A DNA stretch of 64,000 nucleotides from JAZDRH01 sp047470865 (GTDB lineage Bacteria; Pseudomonadota; Gammaproteobacteria; Pseudomonadales; Pseudomonadaceae): assembly GCF_047470865.1 (NCBI RefSeq), contig NZ_JAZDRH010000006.1, forward strand, positions 71,077-135,076, in the 5' to 3' direction. Below the pieces are notes generated by a model, which was not told the DNA's origin, ran no database searches, and worked only from the letters and a program-made list of their open reading frames with translations. Shown here piece by piece: positions 52,384 to 63,200 of the stretch. A program made the position numbers and the translations under genes. Numbering within the stretch: the stretch's first letter is position 1; the number at the start of each line of letters is the position of its first letter.

Positions 52384-53604
52384 TTAGCGTTCTCTTAATG
52401 CTTCTCGGGCGCGGTTAAGTGGTTTTATTAGGTATCTCAATATTGAGCGCTGGCCTGTTTTAATGTCAACTTCGGCTACCATACCTGGAAAAATACGAAA
52501 TTCAGTACCTGCTTTATTAACTAATACATCTTTTTCTGTACGAATCAGCACTCGGTAATAAACCATGTCACGTTTGACTTCATCGCGTAAAGTATCTGGC
52601 GAAATAAGAATTACCTTGCCTTCTAAGCCACCATAAATGGCATAGTCATATGCTGTAATCTTTACTAAGGCTTCTTGGTCTAGGCGAATATGGGCAATGT
52701 CTTGCGGTGAAATACGCGTCTCGACTAGCAGTTGATCATCCAGTGGAATAAGGTCCATAATTTTTCCACCTGGGGCCACTACTCCGCCTTTGGTATTTAG
52801 CTCAATATTTTTGACGATTCCCCTTACAGGTGAAATAACTTTTGCTCTTTTTAGGGCATCATCGCGAGCGCGCATAATAGACTCTAAGCTTTCAATTTCT
52901 TTATTAGCTTCAGAGAGCTGTTCTCTAGCATTCACTAGGTACTCATTGCGTAGCTCTAATTTTTTGCTTTCCAACTCAGCAATAGCTCTTTGCAAACGTA
53001 TCAATTCAACTTCGCTGGAGGCGCCTGTGCGTACTAACTTAAGTAATATGGCTTCTTCTTTCTTGTATAGCCTTAAAGACTGTTCTACACCTTTAACGGA
53101 CTGCTCTAGCCTTTCTTTACGTGAGTTATATAGTCTTTGTTCAGCCAATATTAGCTCTGGATCAGTAACTGATGACGGAATAACGAAAGGTTCTCCTGAG
53201 ACTTCAGCTTTCAAGCGAGCAGCTTTAATTAGGTTAGCTTTGTAGCGGCTACGGCTTTCATCTAAGGAGGATTCAAAACGTGTTTCATCTAAATATGCCA
53301 ACACCTGCCCTTCTTCAACCAGGGCACCTTCTTGCACTTCTAAGGTAGATAGAATGCCACCTTCAAGTGATTGAATAACCTGCTCCCGTGAAGATGGAAT
53401 AATTTTTCCTTGCCCTTTGGTAACTTCATCAATTTCAAAAACTGCAGCCCACAGTACTAAAATGCTTAAGAATAAAAAAACTAGGAGCACTAAATAAGCT
53501 GTTTTAGGTATGCTAGGCTCGTGCTGTCCACCATAAAAGTAAGGGACACCTCTTAAATTCTCTTGCTCTAGCAAATTCAAGCCGGCATTTTTTTTCTTAC
53601 TCAT
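52384..53604 (-). CDS. HlyD/LapC-like membrane fusion protein of a type I secretion system
   Basis: 406 residues. One N-terminal membrane helix (TAYLVLLVFLFLSILVLWAAVFEIDEVTKG), a lipoyl-like half motif (VIQSLEGGILSTLEVQEGALVEEGQVLAYLD), a long periplasmic coiled coil (about 110-260) and the second half motif (VISPVRGIVKNIELNTKGGVVAPGGKIMDLIP). It links the inner-membrane ABC transporter to the TolC-like channel. One base separates it from the ABC gene; last gene of the operon. Confidence 0.94.
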   Translation of the reverse strand: MSKKKNAGLNLLEQENLRGVPYFYGGQHEPSIPKTAYLVLLVFLFLSILVLWAAVFEIDEVTKGQGKIIPSSREQVIQSLEGGILSTLEVQEGALVEEGQVLAYLDETRFESSLDESRSRYKANLIKAARLKAEVSGEPFVIPSSVTDPELILAEQRLYNSRKERLEQSVKGVEQSLRLYKKEEAILLKLVRTGASSEVELIRLQRAIAELESKKLELRNEYLVNAREQLSEANKEIESLESIMRARDDALKRAKVISPVRGIVKNIELNTKGGVVAPGGKIMDLIPLDDQLLVETRISPQDIAHIRLDQEALVKITAYDYAIYGGLEGKVILISPDTLRDEVKRDMVYYRVLIRTEKDVLVNKAGTEFRIFPGMVAEVDIKTGQRSILRYLIKPLNRAREALRER

Positions 53605-53605
53605 T

Positions 53606-55762
53606 CTAAACGCCTACCGGAGTGGATGACGGGTTATCGCCAATCAGTTTTTTCAGAATATCATCACGCGGTCCATCTAAGACAATCTGCCCATTATTTA
53701 AGACAATAATGCGGTCAACTAAAGACAAAACGCTGGTTTTGTGTGTAGCTACGATTAATGTTTTATCAGCAACCCAATTTTTTAAATTGGATATAAGCTG
53801 ATGTTCTGCTATTTCATCTAAGGCAGAAGTTGGTTCATCTAGCAATAAAATCTTTGATTGAGTCAGGAAGGTTCGTGCAAGTAGAACGGCTTGCCGCTGC
53901 CCTCCAGATAGGCCAATACCCCCTTCCCATAAAATTAGATTTAGCCCATCGCTACTTCGTTTTACGAGCTCGCCTGCTCCAGCTAACGTCAGTGCTTGCA
54001 CTATTTGGCTGTCGGTTGCATCCGGTTTGCCCAATGTCATATTGTCACGTAAAGTACCATGGATAAGACGAGAGTTACTGCCTACATAACCTATGTCGCG
54101 GCGTACATCATAAGGATCTATAGCGGCTAAATTGACGTCATCGAGCTTTATTTGTCCCGTAACAGGATCTAGCAAGCCTGATAAGGTATAAAGTAATGTC
54201 GACTTGCCTGAGCCATTTCGACCTAATAACGCAATTTTTTCATTAGGTTTAATTTCTAAGTATTTGATTCCAAGTATGGGTGGTTTTTTCACATCATAGG
54301 TCACTGCAACCTTATCTAAAACAAAATGACCATTGATTGTAGGTTTATGAATTAGCTTTTTTCCAAACTCAGAATCTACTGGTTTTTCCATTAACTCATT
54401 GAGGCTTTTCAAGGATACTTTGGTAGATTGCCAACGTGCTAAAAGTGCTGAAACCTGCGCCATAGGGGCCATCATACGTGAGCTTAAAATAGAAGCTCCC
54501 AGTAAAACACCCGTTGTAATATCACCATCCATCACTAAGAAAGAACCTACTAATATGGTGACCGCAAAGACTAAGGTTTGTACTGTTTGGCTCCATGTCA
54601 TCAGTGCTTGAGTAATAAACTTAACTTCTAAGTTAGTATCTCCAACTTTTTCATTAAGAAAGTTCCATTCTTGTTGGAAGCGCGGTTCTGCACGATTGAA
54701 TTTAATATCTTCATTACATTGTACGGCTTCAATTAAAGAAGCATTACGTAAGCTACTTTCGCGCATCGCTTCATTCGCCAGTCGTGCCAAGCGCGGTTGC
54801 AATAAAATGCCTGGCAGTATCATGACAAATAACGCCACAAGCGGAATAAAAGCTAGGCTTCCTGCAATCAACCACATAATAAATAAAAAGAGTAAAAAGA
54901 ATGGCAAGTCAGAGGCTGCTGTTACGGTCGTAGAAGTGATAGTTTCACGAACATTTTCCAATTCTCTCAGTTGTGAAACAAAAGTGCCTGTGGACCTTAC
55001 TCTATCTTTCATGCGAATACGTAATGCATGCCCAAATACTGTATCTGTAATTTTTAAATCAGCTCGCTTTCCTATTAAGTCAATTAAGCGAACTCGCACA
55101 ATTCGCATAGTGAATTCAAAAACCATAGCGATAATAACGCCAATAAAAAGCACAGCTAATGTTGGGATAGATTTACCAGGAATAACCCTGTCATAGACTT
55201 GCATAGAAAACAAAATTGAACTGAGTGCTAAAACATTAGCTAAAAGTGCCGCTAATAAGACAGAGATAAAATATTTACTATCTCTTAAAACAATGCTCCA
55301 AAACCAATTTTTTTTATAAGGCTTGATATAGTCATCAACTCGAGCGTCTGCGATATTTCTTTTAGGTCTTGCAACTACAGCTTCACAGCCTTTTATCAGT
55401 TCTAGAAATTTTTTGATAGGTAGCTGATTAGTCGTACTATTTAGCCCACAAAATACAATTTTAACAGTGCCATCATTTGAGATATTCTCTACATAAACAG
55501 CCGCATTATCAGGTAATTTAATAATTAGTGGTAAGTACCATGGATTTAAAATATCTGCTGTTACTTTTTTCCATTCTAGCGATAATGCAAAATTATTAGA
55601 AAGCCGCTCTAACTCTGACTTATGTTGTGCGCCTGAACTGTATGAAAAGTTAACTCTGGCATTCTCTTCTGATACGGGAACCCTAAAATGTGTAGCTGTA
55701 AGCAGTAATGCTTGTAACCAAGATTCTGTTATATTCTTTTGCGCGACATTGTCCCTGCTCAT
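53606..55762 (-). CDS. Type I secretion ABC transporter with C39-like domain (LapB/BapB type)
   Basis: 718 residues. The N-terminal ~130 residues form a C39-like domain without a catalytic Cys, used to hold substrates. A six-helix membrane domain follows (YFISVLLAALLANVLALSSI, VLFIGVIIAMVFEFTMRI). The ATPase has Walker A LLGRNGSGKSTLLYTL (about 512), signature LSGGQRQAVLLAR (about 616) and Walker B ILLLDEPTSALDE (about 640). It powers export of the large repeat proteins upstream. Overlaps the TolC-like gene by four bases (ATGA). Confidence 0.95.
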   Translation of the reverse strand: MSRDNVAQKNITESWLQALLLTATHFRVPVSEENARVNFSYSSGAQHKSELERLSNNFALSLEWKKVTADILNPWYLPLIIKLPDNAAVYVENISNDGTVKIVFCGLNSTTNQLPIKKFLELIKGCEAVVARPKRNIADARVDDYIKPYKKNWFWSIVLRDSKYFISVLLAALLANVLALSSILFSMQVYDRVIPGKSIPTLAVLFIGVIIAMVFEFTMRIVRVRLIDLIGKRADLKITDTVFGHALRIRMKDRVRSTGTFVSQLRELENVRETITSTTVTAASDLPFFLLFLFIMWLIAGSLAFIPLVALFVMILPGILLQPRLARLANEAMRESSLRNASLIEAVQCNEDIKFNRAEPRFQQEWNFLNEKVGDTNLEVKFITQALMTWSQTVQTLVFAVTILVGSFLVMDGDITTGVLLGASILSSRMMAPMAQVSALLARWQSTKVSLKSLNELMEKPVDSEFGKKLIHKPTINGHFVLDKVAVTYDVKKPPILGIKYLEIKPNEKIALLGRNGSGKSTLLYTLSGLLDPVTGQIKLDDVNLAAIDPYDVRRDIGYVGSNSRLIHGTLRDNMTLGKPDATDSQIVQALTLAGAGELVKRSSDGLNLILWEGGIGLSGGQRQAVLLARTFLTQSKILLLDEPTSALDEIAEHQLISNLKNWVADKTLIVATHKTSVLSLVDRIIVLNNGQIVLDGPRDDILKKLIGDNPSSTPVGV

Positions 55763-57093
55763 CTACTAACTCCTCGAACAGTATTAGAGGGATTGAGGCT
55801 TTCACGAAACCGGCCTAACTGAGAGGCGCAGCTAATGCTAATCGCTAAGTAATCGTATTCTGCTGCAACTAGCTCTCGTCTAGATTGATGTAGCTCTTGG
55901 TCTGCATTAAGTAAATCTAAAATACTTCTTTGCCCTAACAAAACATATTGATCTTTATAAAGCTTAACGACTTCTTTTAAAAAGATATTCCGTGAGTCTA
56001 ATGTTTTTATTCGCAACATAATTTCATCAAGTTTAACCTGATTATTTCGCCAGTTATTTTCTATTATATTTTTCACATACTTAAGATCATCTAGGGCTGC
56101 ATTTTCTTGATAGGATGCAGCTCTTTGTTTGGAGCCAGTAGTGTAAACACTACCTAAAGGGGCATTCACAATAAGTTCTATTGAGTGATCATTACGTGAG
56201 TAACCATTATCATACTGACCGTTTATTCTATGTTGATAAGAGCCTTGCAAGGCTATTGTTGGCATACCATCTCGACGTGCTGCTTCTTTATCTTTTTGTG
56301 CAACAGTCACACCTGCACTAGCCATTTGCACTCTAGGGACTGCATTAAAATCAATATTAGCACTACGGCATAGACTGCTATAAAGTTCTTTATTAATTCT
56401 TTCTTTAGATAGTTTAGTGACAGGCTCGCCTATCATTTGGCTAAGGTTGATTAAAAGATTCTTATGCTCCAGATGCAGTGTATTAAGTTGTAGTCTAGCT
56501 GTTTCTAATCGTGCTTCTGCCTGAACTAAATCTGCTTTAGAGGCAGCGCCTGCATCACTACGTTCACGCGCTAAAGCGGTAATGTTTTCTACTGATTGCA
56601 GCTGCATTTCGGCTAATGGAATAAACTCCTCGTAGCGCTTAATATCAACATACATTAGAGCAGCTCGCTCAGCGACCTCATCGGCACCAACAAAGACTTC
56701 TAATATGCTTTGATCTCCACGTGCTTTTAAAGACTCTATCTGTGAGGAAACTCTTCCAAATGAATAAAGCAGTTGAGTGACGCTAATACTAGAAACATAG
56801 CCTTTCTTGCTATTGTTCATATCCTTAGAAAAAGAGAGATTGGGCTGTGGATAATATTCGGTTTGTTTCTGATAAACATATTCTAGTTGCGCTTTATGTT
56901 TATTGACCAATCCTGATAGTCCAGAATCCCAATTTAAGGCTTTATCCACTGTAGCTTCTAGTGTAAGTGCATTAGCTTTTTGCTCAAGCTCAAGCTTCGT
57001 ATTGGCAAGAACCCAGCTGATTGAAAAAGAAAAAACACAGCATACTGCACAGCAGAATTTAATTATCTGAACCTTGCTCACACTAGCTTCCAT
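55759..57093 (-). CDS. TolC/LapE-like outer membrane channel protein
   Basis: 444 residues. The hydrophobic N-terminus (IIKFCCAVCCVFSFSISWVLA) is a signal peptide. Two TolC repeats follow with coiled coils (RSDAGAASKADLVQAEARLETARLQLNTL and LGQRSILDLLNADQELHQSRRELVAAEYDYL), the typical outer-membrane efflux protein pattern. It forms the exit duct for the type I system. Twelve bases after the surface-protein gene; coupled to the ABC gene by ATGA. Confidence 0.93.
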   Translation of the reverse strand: MEASVSKVQIIKFCCAVCCVFSFSISWVLANTKLELEQKANALTLEATVDKALNWDSGLSGLVNKHKAQLEYVYQKQTEYYPQPNLSFSKDMNNSKKGYVSSISVTQLLYSFGRVSSQIESLKARGDQSILEVFVGADEVAERAALMYVDIKRYEEFIPLAEMQLQSVENITALARERSDAGAASKADLVQAEARLETARLQLNTLHLEHKNLLINLSQMIGEPVTKLSKERINKELYSSLCRSANIDFNAVPRVQMASAGVTVAQKDKEAARRDGMPTIALQGSYQHRINGQYDNGYSRNDHSIELIVNAPLGSVYTTGSKQRAASYQENAALDDLKYVKNIIENNWRNNQVKLDEIMLRIKTLDSRNIFLKEVVKLYKDQYVLLGQRSILDLLNADQELHQSRRELVAAEYDYLAISISCASQLGRFRESLNPSNTVRGVSR

Positions 57094-57105
57094 TTTAAAA
57101 CCAGA

Positions 57106-60069
57106 TTAAAAAACATTGCTTATAGTCTGTTCAGGTTCTATCTGCAAAATGTTCGCTATTGAGATGTCATAGAAACTGTAGGCATCTAATGTTGTATCAA
57201 CTGCCTCTACAAGCTCAGCATAGGATAAGTTCTGATCCTGTGGTTCATTAAATATTAAGTTGAGTGCTTTTTGTTGGGCACTTTCACTCGCAAGTAAACC
57301 GTCTAAAGAGAAATCAATAAACGCACTCTGGCTTTTCAAGCTAGAAATTGTATCCTGCTCCAGTTGTTCGCCTAATGCTAATATTTTTCCAATAACACTA
57401 TAGACCGGCTCTATATTTGCCAGTAGTTGTGTCTGTTCAGTTGTGTCATCTTGTGTTTCAAGTGTTTTATTAACCTGAACTTCCCTTTCATTAAAGGAAG
57501 CAGTACTGGTATTGCCCGCAATATCTGTTTGTTTAACTAAAATATCGCCGACCGCATATTTACCAGTGGCTAATTGGAAACTGTCACCTGACCCCTTATG
57601 CCAATTTTTTCCACCATCTGTTGAGTATTCCCAAGTGGCGCCTGTTTCAATCTCATTAACAACAACCTTGCCTAAGTCTGCTCCTAAAATTGTAAGCTTC
57701 ACTGCTGCTGGCGGTACAGTATCTACTGTAACCTTATCAAGCTTGGCATAAAGGCTAACATTCTCTGACTTATCAAAGGCTCTAACTTGCACTTGTGCAT
57801 CAAGATAAGTGCCATCTTTTAACATAAAGGCTCCATTGCCGCCCTTATGCCAAGTTTTGCCGCCATCAATGGAGTACTCCCAACGATTGGCACCCCCTAA
57901 TTCGGTAACTAAAATTTTTCCATTATTGGTAATGCTGTCAGTATCGGATTGGCCTGTGTCTTTGTCTAAACTGATCGTTGGAGCACTAGCAGGAGAATGT
58001 GCTCCAGTTAATTTAAAACCTGTACTTTCATTACCGTCTTGGTCTGCACTGCTAATTTTACCAATCTCTCCAGCTTTTATTGGGTTTGGTTTGGAGGTCC
58101 AAATACCATTAGCATCAACAGTAACTTTAGAAACTACTTCGCCTTTTTCATTACGGATAATTACCTGACTATTTGGCAAGCCTTTACCCGATAATTCGCT
58201 GCCATTATTAATAAGTATTTCAGGCTCTTGTGGGGCTTCTTTGGCGCCGCTTTCTATAGCCAACTCTTCTGACGTATTACCTGCACTGTCCTTGCTAAGA
58301 ACAGTGCCTTTAGTACCTTTTGTAAAGGGGTTGGGTGATATACTCCATTTGCCATCCGCATCAACCCGGCCTTTAGCAATAATCTCATTTTTTTCATTTT
58401 TAAAGATTAAGCCGCTATTAGGTTCCCCTGTGCCAGATAGGACACCTGCATTATTGACTTCGATAACAGGTTTATTGGGTGGTGTTTGATCACCGCCAGT
58501 AATCTCATGCGGCTTACTGTCTTTCTGGCCATCTATAGAGGCGGTAATAGTACCTTTTTCACCTTCTGCAAGAGGATTTTTTGCGAAAGACCAGTTCCCC
58601 TTATTATCTGCTTTAACTGTACCAACCACGTCACCAGCAGCATTTTTTATGGTCACTGTGCTATCGGGGGTTGTTTTTCCTGATAGCCCTTTACTGTTAT
58701 TTACTGATACCGTTGGTGTAGGTAATGTAGAGGCAAGATTTCCTACTATTTCAACTTTTTCACTGCCTCTGCCAGCATTATCAACAACTTGAATATAGCC
58801 TTTAGTGCCTGAGGAAAAAGGATTATCAGTAAATTTCCATTTACCGGATGAGTCAATATCAGTAGAGGCTATTTCAACACCATTTTGGTCAAAGAGTATC
58901 ACCTTCCCTTTGCCGACAGCTGTACCTGATAAGACAGTATTATTCTCAAGGATTAAAGGGGATAGAGGTGCTGTATTATTACCAACATTAATGATTACGG
59001 GGGTACTGTCATTGCCTGCAGGGTCACGTGCAATAATTTGGATTAAAGCACCGTCGGGTAATGGTTTATCAATTATCCATTTGCCATTTGCATCTACTGT
59101 GGCATTAATGACGGTATCTTTACCCGAATAGTTAACTATCACTCTTACTGCGTAGCCTTTTTCGGTCGTACCTGCCAGGGTGAACTCGTCATTTTGAGTG
59201 ACAATAGGGGTTTCAGCGGCAGTTTGCTTGCCACCTGTAATCTCTGTTTTACTGCTTTCTGAACCGTCAGGGCTTTTGGCAAAGATAGTACCCTTTTCAC
59301 CTTCTTTTAGAGGGTTACCATTAATTGCCCACTTGCCATTATTATCAACTAAGGTGGAGGCTACTTGCTTGCCATTGGCATCTAAAACAATAATTGTAGT
59401 GCCTGCATCCCCCGTACCAAAAAGTCCTTTACCGTTATTTAAATCTACTTTTGGGGCGCTTACTTTGGTGTGGCTAGAGTCAGAATGCGAAGAATGTTTG
59501 CTGCTGCTATTTTTCCCCAAGGCGACACCTGCACCTAAGCCTAATGCCCCTACTAATAACCAAGAGGAATCAAACTCTGGAACGCTGCTGCCTTGCCAAG
59601 ATAACGAGTAGTCAATGGTTTGCCCTACCTCAAGGCTAGTCATGGAGCTACTTTCTAGTGCGCTAATGGAAGCTTGACCCAGTGGTGCTTGCAATATATT
59701 TATACTGCCTTCAGTTTGTGTGATTAATAATTCACCGGGGTTGGCATAGTAGCCTTTGATAATAACACTAGGCTTATCGCTATTAGCTTCAGTATAAATC
59801 CAAAGGTCATTGCCTGTTTTGCTAGCTTTAATTTCATTTGTAGCTATTTCTCCATTTTTATCAATAAGGAGATAGTCACTATCACTGGCTGCATTTATAA
59901 CGAGAATTTCATCTTCTGGCTGCCTAACCCTAAGCCCTTTTAGTTCTGTTTTTTTTATGCTAAAGAGTTCATTGTCTGCTACTTTCACTGTGACCGCAGA
60001 CTGATTAACATTACTAGCAGCACGTACTGTCTTGTGACTCTTACTCACTAATCCTATTGAAATAGCCAC
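57106..60069 (-). CDS. BapA/Lap-like surface protein with Ig-like repeats
   Basis: 987 residues. The N-terminal ~165 residues resemble a BapA prefix domain, then a hydrophobic Gly/Ala hinge (SSWLLVGALGLGAGVALGK) and a Ser/His linker. Six Ig-like repeats of about 83 residues follow (each with ...NGKW...NPL.EGEKGTI-type motifs), then two of a different kind (YSIDGGKTWHKG and YSTDGGKNWHKG). The C-terminus has no RTX nonapeptides. First gene of the secretion operon; likely an anchored adhesin or secretion partner. Export by this system is inferred. Confidence 0.8.
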   Translation of the reverse strand: MAISIGLVSKSHKTVRAASNVNQSAVTVKVADNELFSIKKTELKGLRVRQPEDEILVINAASDSDYLLIDKNGEIATNEIKASKTGNDLWIYTEANSDKPSVIIKGYYANPGELLITQTEGSINILQAPLGQASISALESSSMTSLEVGQTIDYSLSWQGSSVPEFDSSWLLVGALGLGAGVALGKNSSSKHSSHSDSSHTKVSAPKVDLNNGKGLFGTGDAGTTIIVLDANGKQVASTLVDNNGKWAINGNPLKEGEKGTIFAKSPDGSESSKTEITGGKQTAAETPIVTQNDEFTLAGTTEKGYAVRVIVNYSGKDTVINATVDANGKWIIDKPLPDGALIQIIARDPAGNDSTPVIINVGNNTAPLSPLILENNTVLSGTAVGKGKVILFDQNGVEIASTDIDSSGKWKFTDNPFSSGTKGYIQVVDNAGRGSEKVEIVGNLASTLPTPTVSVNNSKGLSGKTTPDSTVTIKNAAGDVVGTVKADNKGNWSFAKNPLAEGEKGTITASIDGQKDSKPHEITGGDQTPPNKPVIEVNNAGVLSGTGEPNSGLIFKNEKNEIIAKGRVDADGKWSISPNPFTKGTKGTVLSKDSAGNTSEELAIESGAKEAPQEPEILINNGSELSGKGLPNSQVIIRNEKGEVVSKVTVDANGIWTSKPNPIKAGEIGKISSADQDGNESTGFKLTGAHSPASAPTISLDKDTGQSDTDSITNNGKILVTELGGANRWEYSIDGGKTWHKGGNGAFMLKDGTYLDAQVQVRAFDKSENVSLYAKLDKVTVDTVPPAAVKLTILGADLGKVVVNEIETGATWEYSTDGGKNWHKGSGDSFQLATGKYAVGDILVKQTDIAGNTSTASFNEREVQVNKTLETQDDTTEQTQLLANIEPVYSVIGKILALGEQLEQDTISSLKSQSAFIDFSLDGLLASESAQQKALNLIFNEPQDQNLSYAELVEAVDTTLDAYSFYDISIANILQIEPEQTISNVF

Positions 60070-60226
60070 AGCTAATCTCCTACTCTAGCCCGACACTAAA
60101 CACATGGTGCTCAACTAAAGTCCGTTCCTGTTCAGTAGATGCCCATTAGAAAAGACTTTTATAACGCATAATAACGAATATTTTTACATTAAAAAAAATA
60201 TAGTTTTATATAATTTACAAATAAAG

Positions 60227-60261
60227 AAAGTGCCTACAATAAACTCAACTATAGGCACTTT
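60227..60261 (-). terminator. Rho-independent terminator after the giant adhesin
   Basis: AAAGTGCCTA (60227-60236) and TAGGCACTTT (60252-60261) form a perfect 10-bp stem with a 15-base loop. On the minus strand CTTTATTTG follows. It lies 17 bases past the adhesin stop and separates it from the secretion operon. Confidence 0.85.
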
Positions 60262-60278
60262 CAAGCGGCTATCAAGTA

Positions 60279-63200
60279 TTAAAAAACAATCTGATGATTT
60301 GCTAGCAAAGTAGCCAGATCAACTTGATCATTCGTCACATTTTGGAAATTAATATCTGCTAATTTCACCTCATTAAACGAACCACCTGCACCATCTCTAT
60401 CTAAATATAGAACGCCATCTTCTAGGCGCAGATATTTAGTAATACTGTCATCTAGTAATGTAGCCTTACCATTAACGTATTTTGCTGTTTCCAAATAAGA
60501 TTTTCCGGTATAGCCTACTAAGAGCTCCTTGATATTAATAATGTCCGCATTAGCAGTAGCCTCTACTGTACCCACCCAGAAATCATTAATAATATCAGTG
60601 CCATGGCCTCCTGAGCTGTTATTAGACAGCAGTTTATACATAATAGTATCTTGTCCACCAGCTTTCAGATGGAAGGTATTATTACCTGCGCCACCATCAA
60701 AGAAGTTGTCTTTACTATTTGAGTAGAAGGTGTCATTACCTGCACCGCCTCTTACACCTTCAATATTAGAGTATTGATGCACACCAAAACCGGTATCTTG
60801 GAAATTAGATAAACGTAAGTCTACGGTGATATTTGTTTTCCCTGCGAGCTTGAAGTCAATAATATCAAGGCCACCAGTGTTACTCCATTCACGTACACCG
60901 TTAACGAGCTTACTGCCACCGCCACCTTCATATTTATTCACTCCAAGTGTAGCAAAGAAGGTGTCATTATAGCCTGTACCAACAACACCATTGCCTATGC
61001 TGGCATCATTAACAGCTTTACCTGATTCGGCTGTTAGCACATAAGCGTCCCAGTTCTCTCCCGTTTTCAAACCACCCCAAGCCGCATTTACATTAGCTAT
61101 ATTGTACTGGCCTACAAAACTAGAGGCTCCTACATGCTGTTCAACACCACCTATGTTACGTAGCAATACAGCGTTATACGTCTCTTTTGGATCCAAACCA
61201 TAGAAGCTTAGAAGAGCCGTACTGTTACTTGTTTGGTTACCCGCTTGATGGTTTAGTACCTGGGTGCCTACAAGGTTACCTTTTGAGTCATACAGATGGA
61301 CTGTATTACCGAATAACGCATTAATACCTTCTTGATCAAGAATTTTAAGATGTAAGGCAGTACCTTTTTTCAAGGTATTTTTGTTTTCTATAAAGGTTGT
61401 TCCTGCATTACCCGTGAAAACAAGTAAGTCCTGACGCCCATCCCAGTCTAAGTCAATATTAACTAATCCGGAATAGCCTTTCCCTGCGCCTGCTGCTGAA
61501 GTAACAACCTGGGAAGAAGCTAAGATTGTTTCTTGGAAAGCCACACCAAACTGATTAGTTAACAACTTAACTTCTTGTGTAGTGCTCATTGGTCGCCCTT
61601 GGTAGGATAACCTTGGAATAGTAATAACATCGGCCTTTCCGTCCATATTCCAATCGACACTGATTGCGCCACCTACGTTTTTATTGGTCGCAATTTCAGT
61701 GTAGGTTTTGGCTGTACCTACCGTACCTATAGCTTCGACTTGAGATAGTTTTCCATTGTCATTGTAGAACACATAACTGCTGTTATTAGTAGAGTTGTAG
61801 GTGCTACCCACTGATCCTAAGAATAAGTCAAGATAACCGTCACCATTAAAGTCTGCCCAGACTAATGATTGACCATTAAATCCATCTGTATCTGAATAGC
61901 CTGCTATTCCATTTATATTACCTACACCAGTCAATATCTGGGTAACTTCTAGTGCACCTGTGCCTTTGTTGCTAGCTATAACTAAACGGCCATTTACAGT
62001 AGATCTAGAGGTACCAGAATTTTTACTGCCTATATAGTTACTGCCAAAAGTTCCGTTAAATACAACGTCTACAGCACCGTCATTATTTAAGTCAACAGTT
62101 GAAACTAGCTTATGTGGCGTAGCTTGGTTTGTTTGTCCATACTTTTGATAATCGGGATCTTTGTCGACACTATTAGCAGTGCTATCAACAAAGGTTGGGT
62201 CTTTAGAGAAAATACCGCCTTTATTTAGAACAAACTGCGTATTATAGCCCCCTCCCACGTTAGCATCATTAGGTGTACGGTCGCCATAGATGATGTCGAC
62301 ATAGCCATCACCTACTTTGTCGTAAAGAGCTGTGCCTCCCCACCAAGAGTATACGTTTGCATCGCTACTATAATTGACGCCACCACTGCCATTTGTTTTA
62401 CCAATAATAAAGGCATAGTAGTCTTTATTCGAAATGCCATCATTACTTCCGACAGTTCCAGCATTCGGGCGGTATTCAAAAGCTTGCTGTCCATCCACAT
62501 ACTGAGAGTCTAGCCCCACAATATCCATGTAACCATTACGGTTAAAGTCAACAAAACTCATTGAGCCATAAACACCTTTACGACCATTGGAGTTTAATGT
62601 ATTAGATGAGAATGAGGATGTATTGGTAATATCAGTGGCTGTTTGGTTCAATACATTCATGTTGGAGAAAACACGCCATAAGCCGTCTTCACCAATAGTA
62701 ATACCTGTTGCTTTATTTGCTGGATCATTACTATCAGGGATAACAGGAGCTACAGGATTTTTCCCCACATTGACTTCATTATAGGTAGTATCTTTCACCA
62801 CCAAAGTACCTGAATCCCTAATCAGTTTGGCAACAACATCATATTTAGTACCTGCTGATAAGGTATTACTTGCTGGTAGTTTTACATACCAAGTATTGTT
62901 TAATGGATCTACAACCACATCTCCAGTTTTGGAGTTATATGTTTTTCCATTAATAGTCACTTCAACATATTCATCTTGATAAATTTTAAAGCCAACTGAT
63001 CCAGATATAATTGGATTTTTATCCAATGTATTGATGTTGTTAACTTTAATTTCCAAATCAACTTTCAGTGACAATTCTGCAGACGCATTACCATAAGTAC
63101 TACCATTGGAAATCACTGCTGTAAATTTAGGTGTCGTATTGTTTTCTAAACGATGTGATTCAGGAATTTTGTAGGTCCATTTATCACCATCTACTACCGC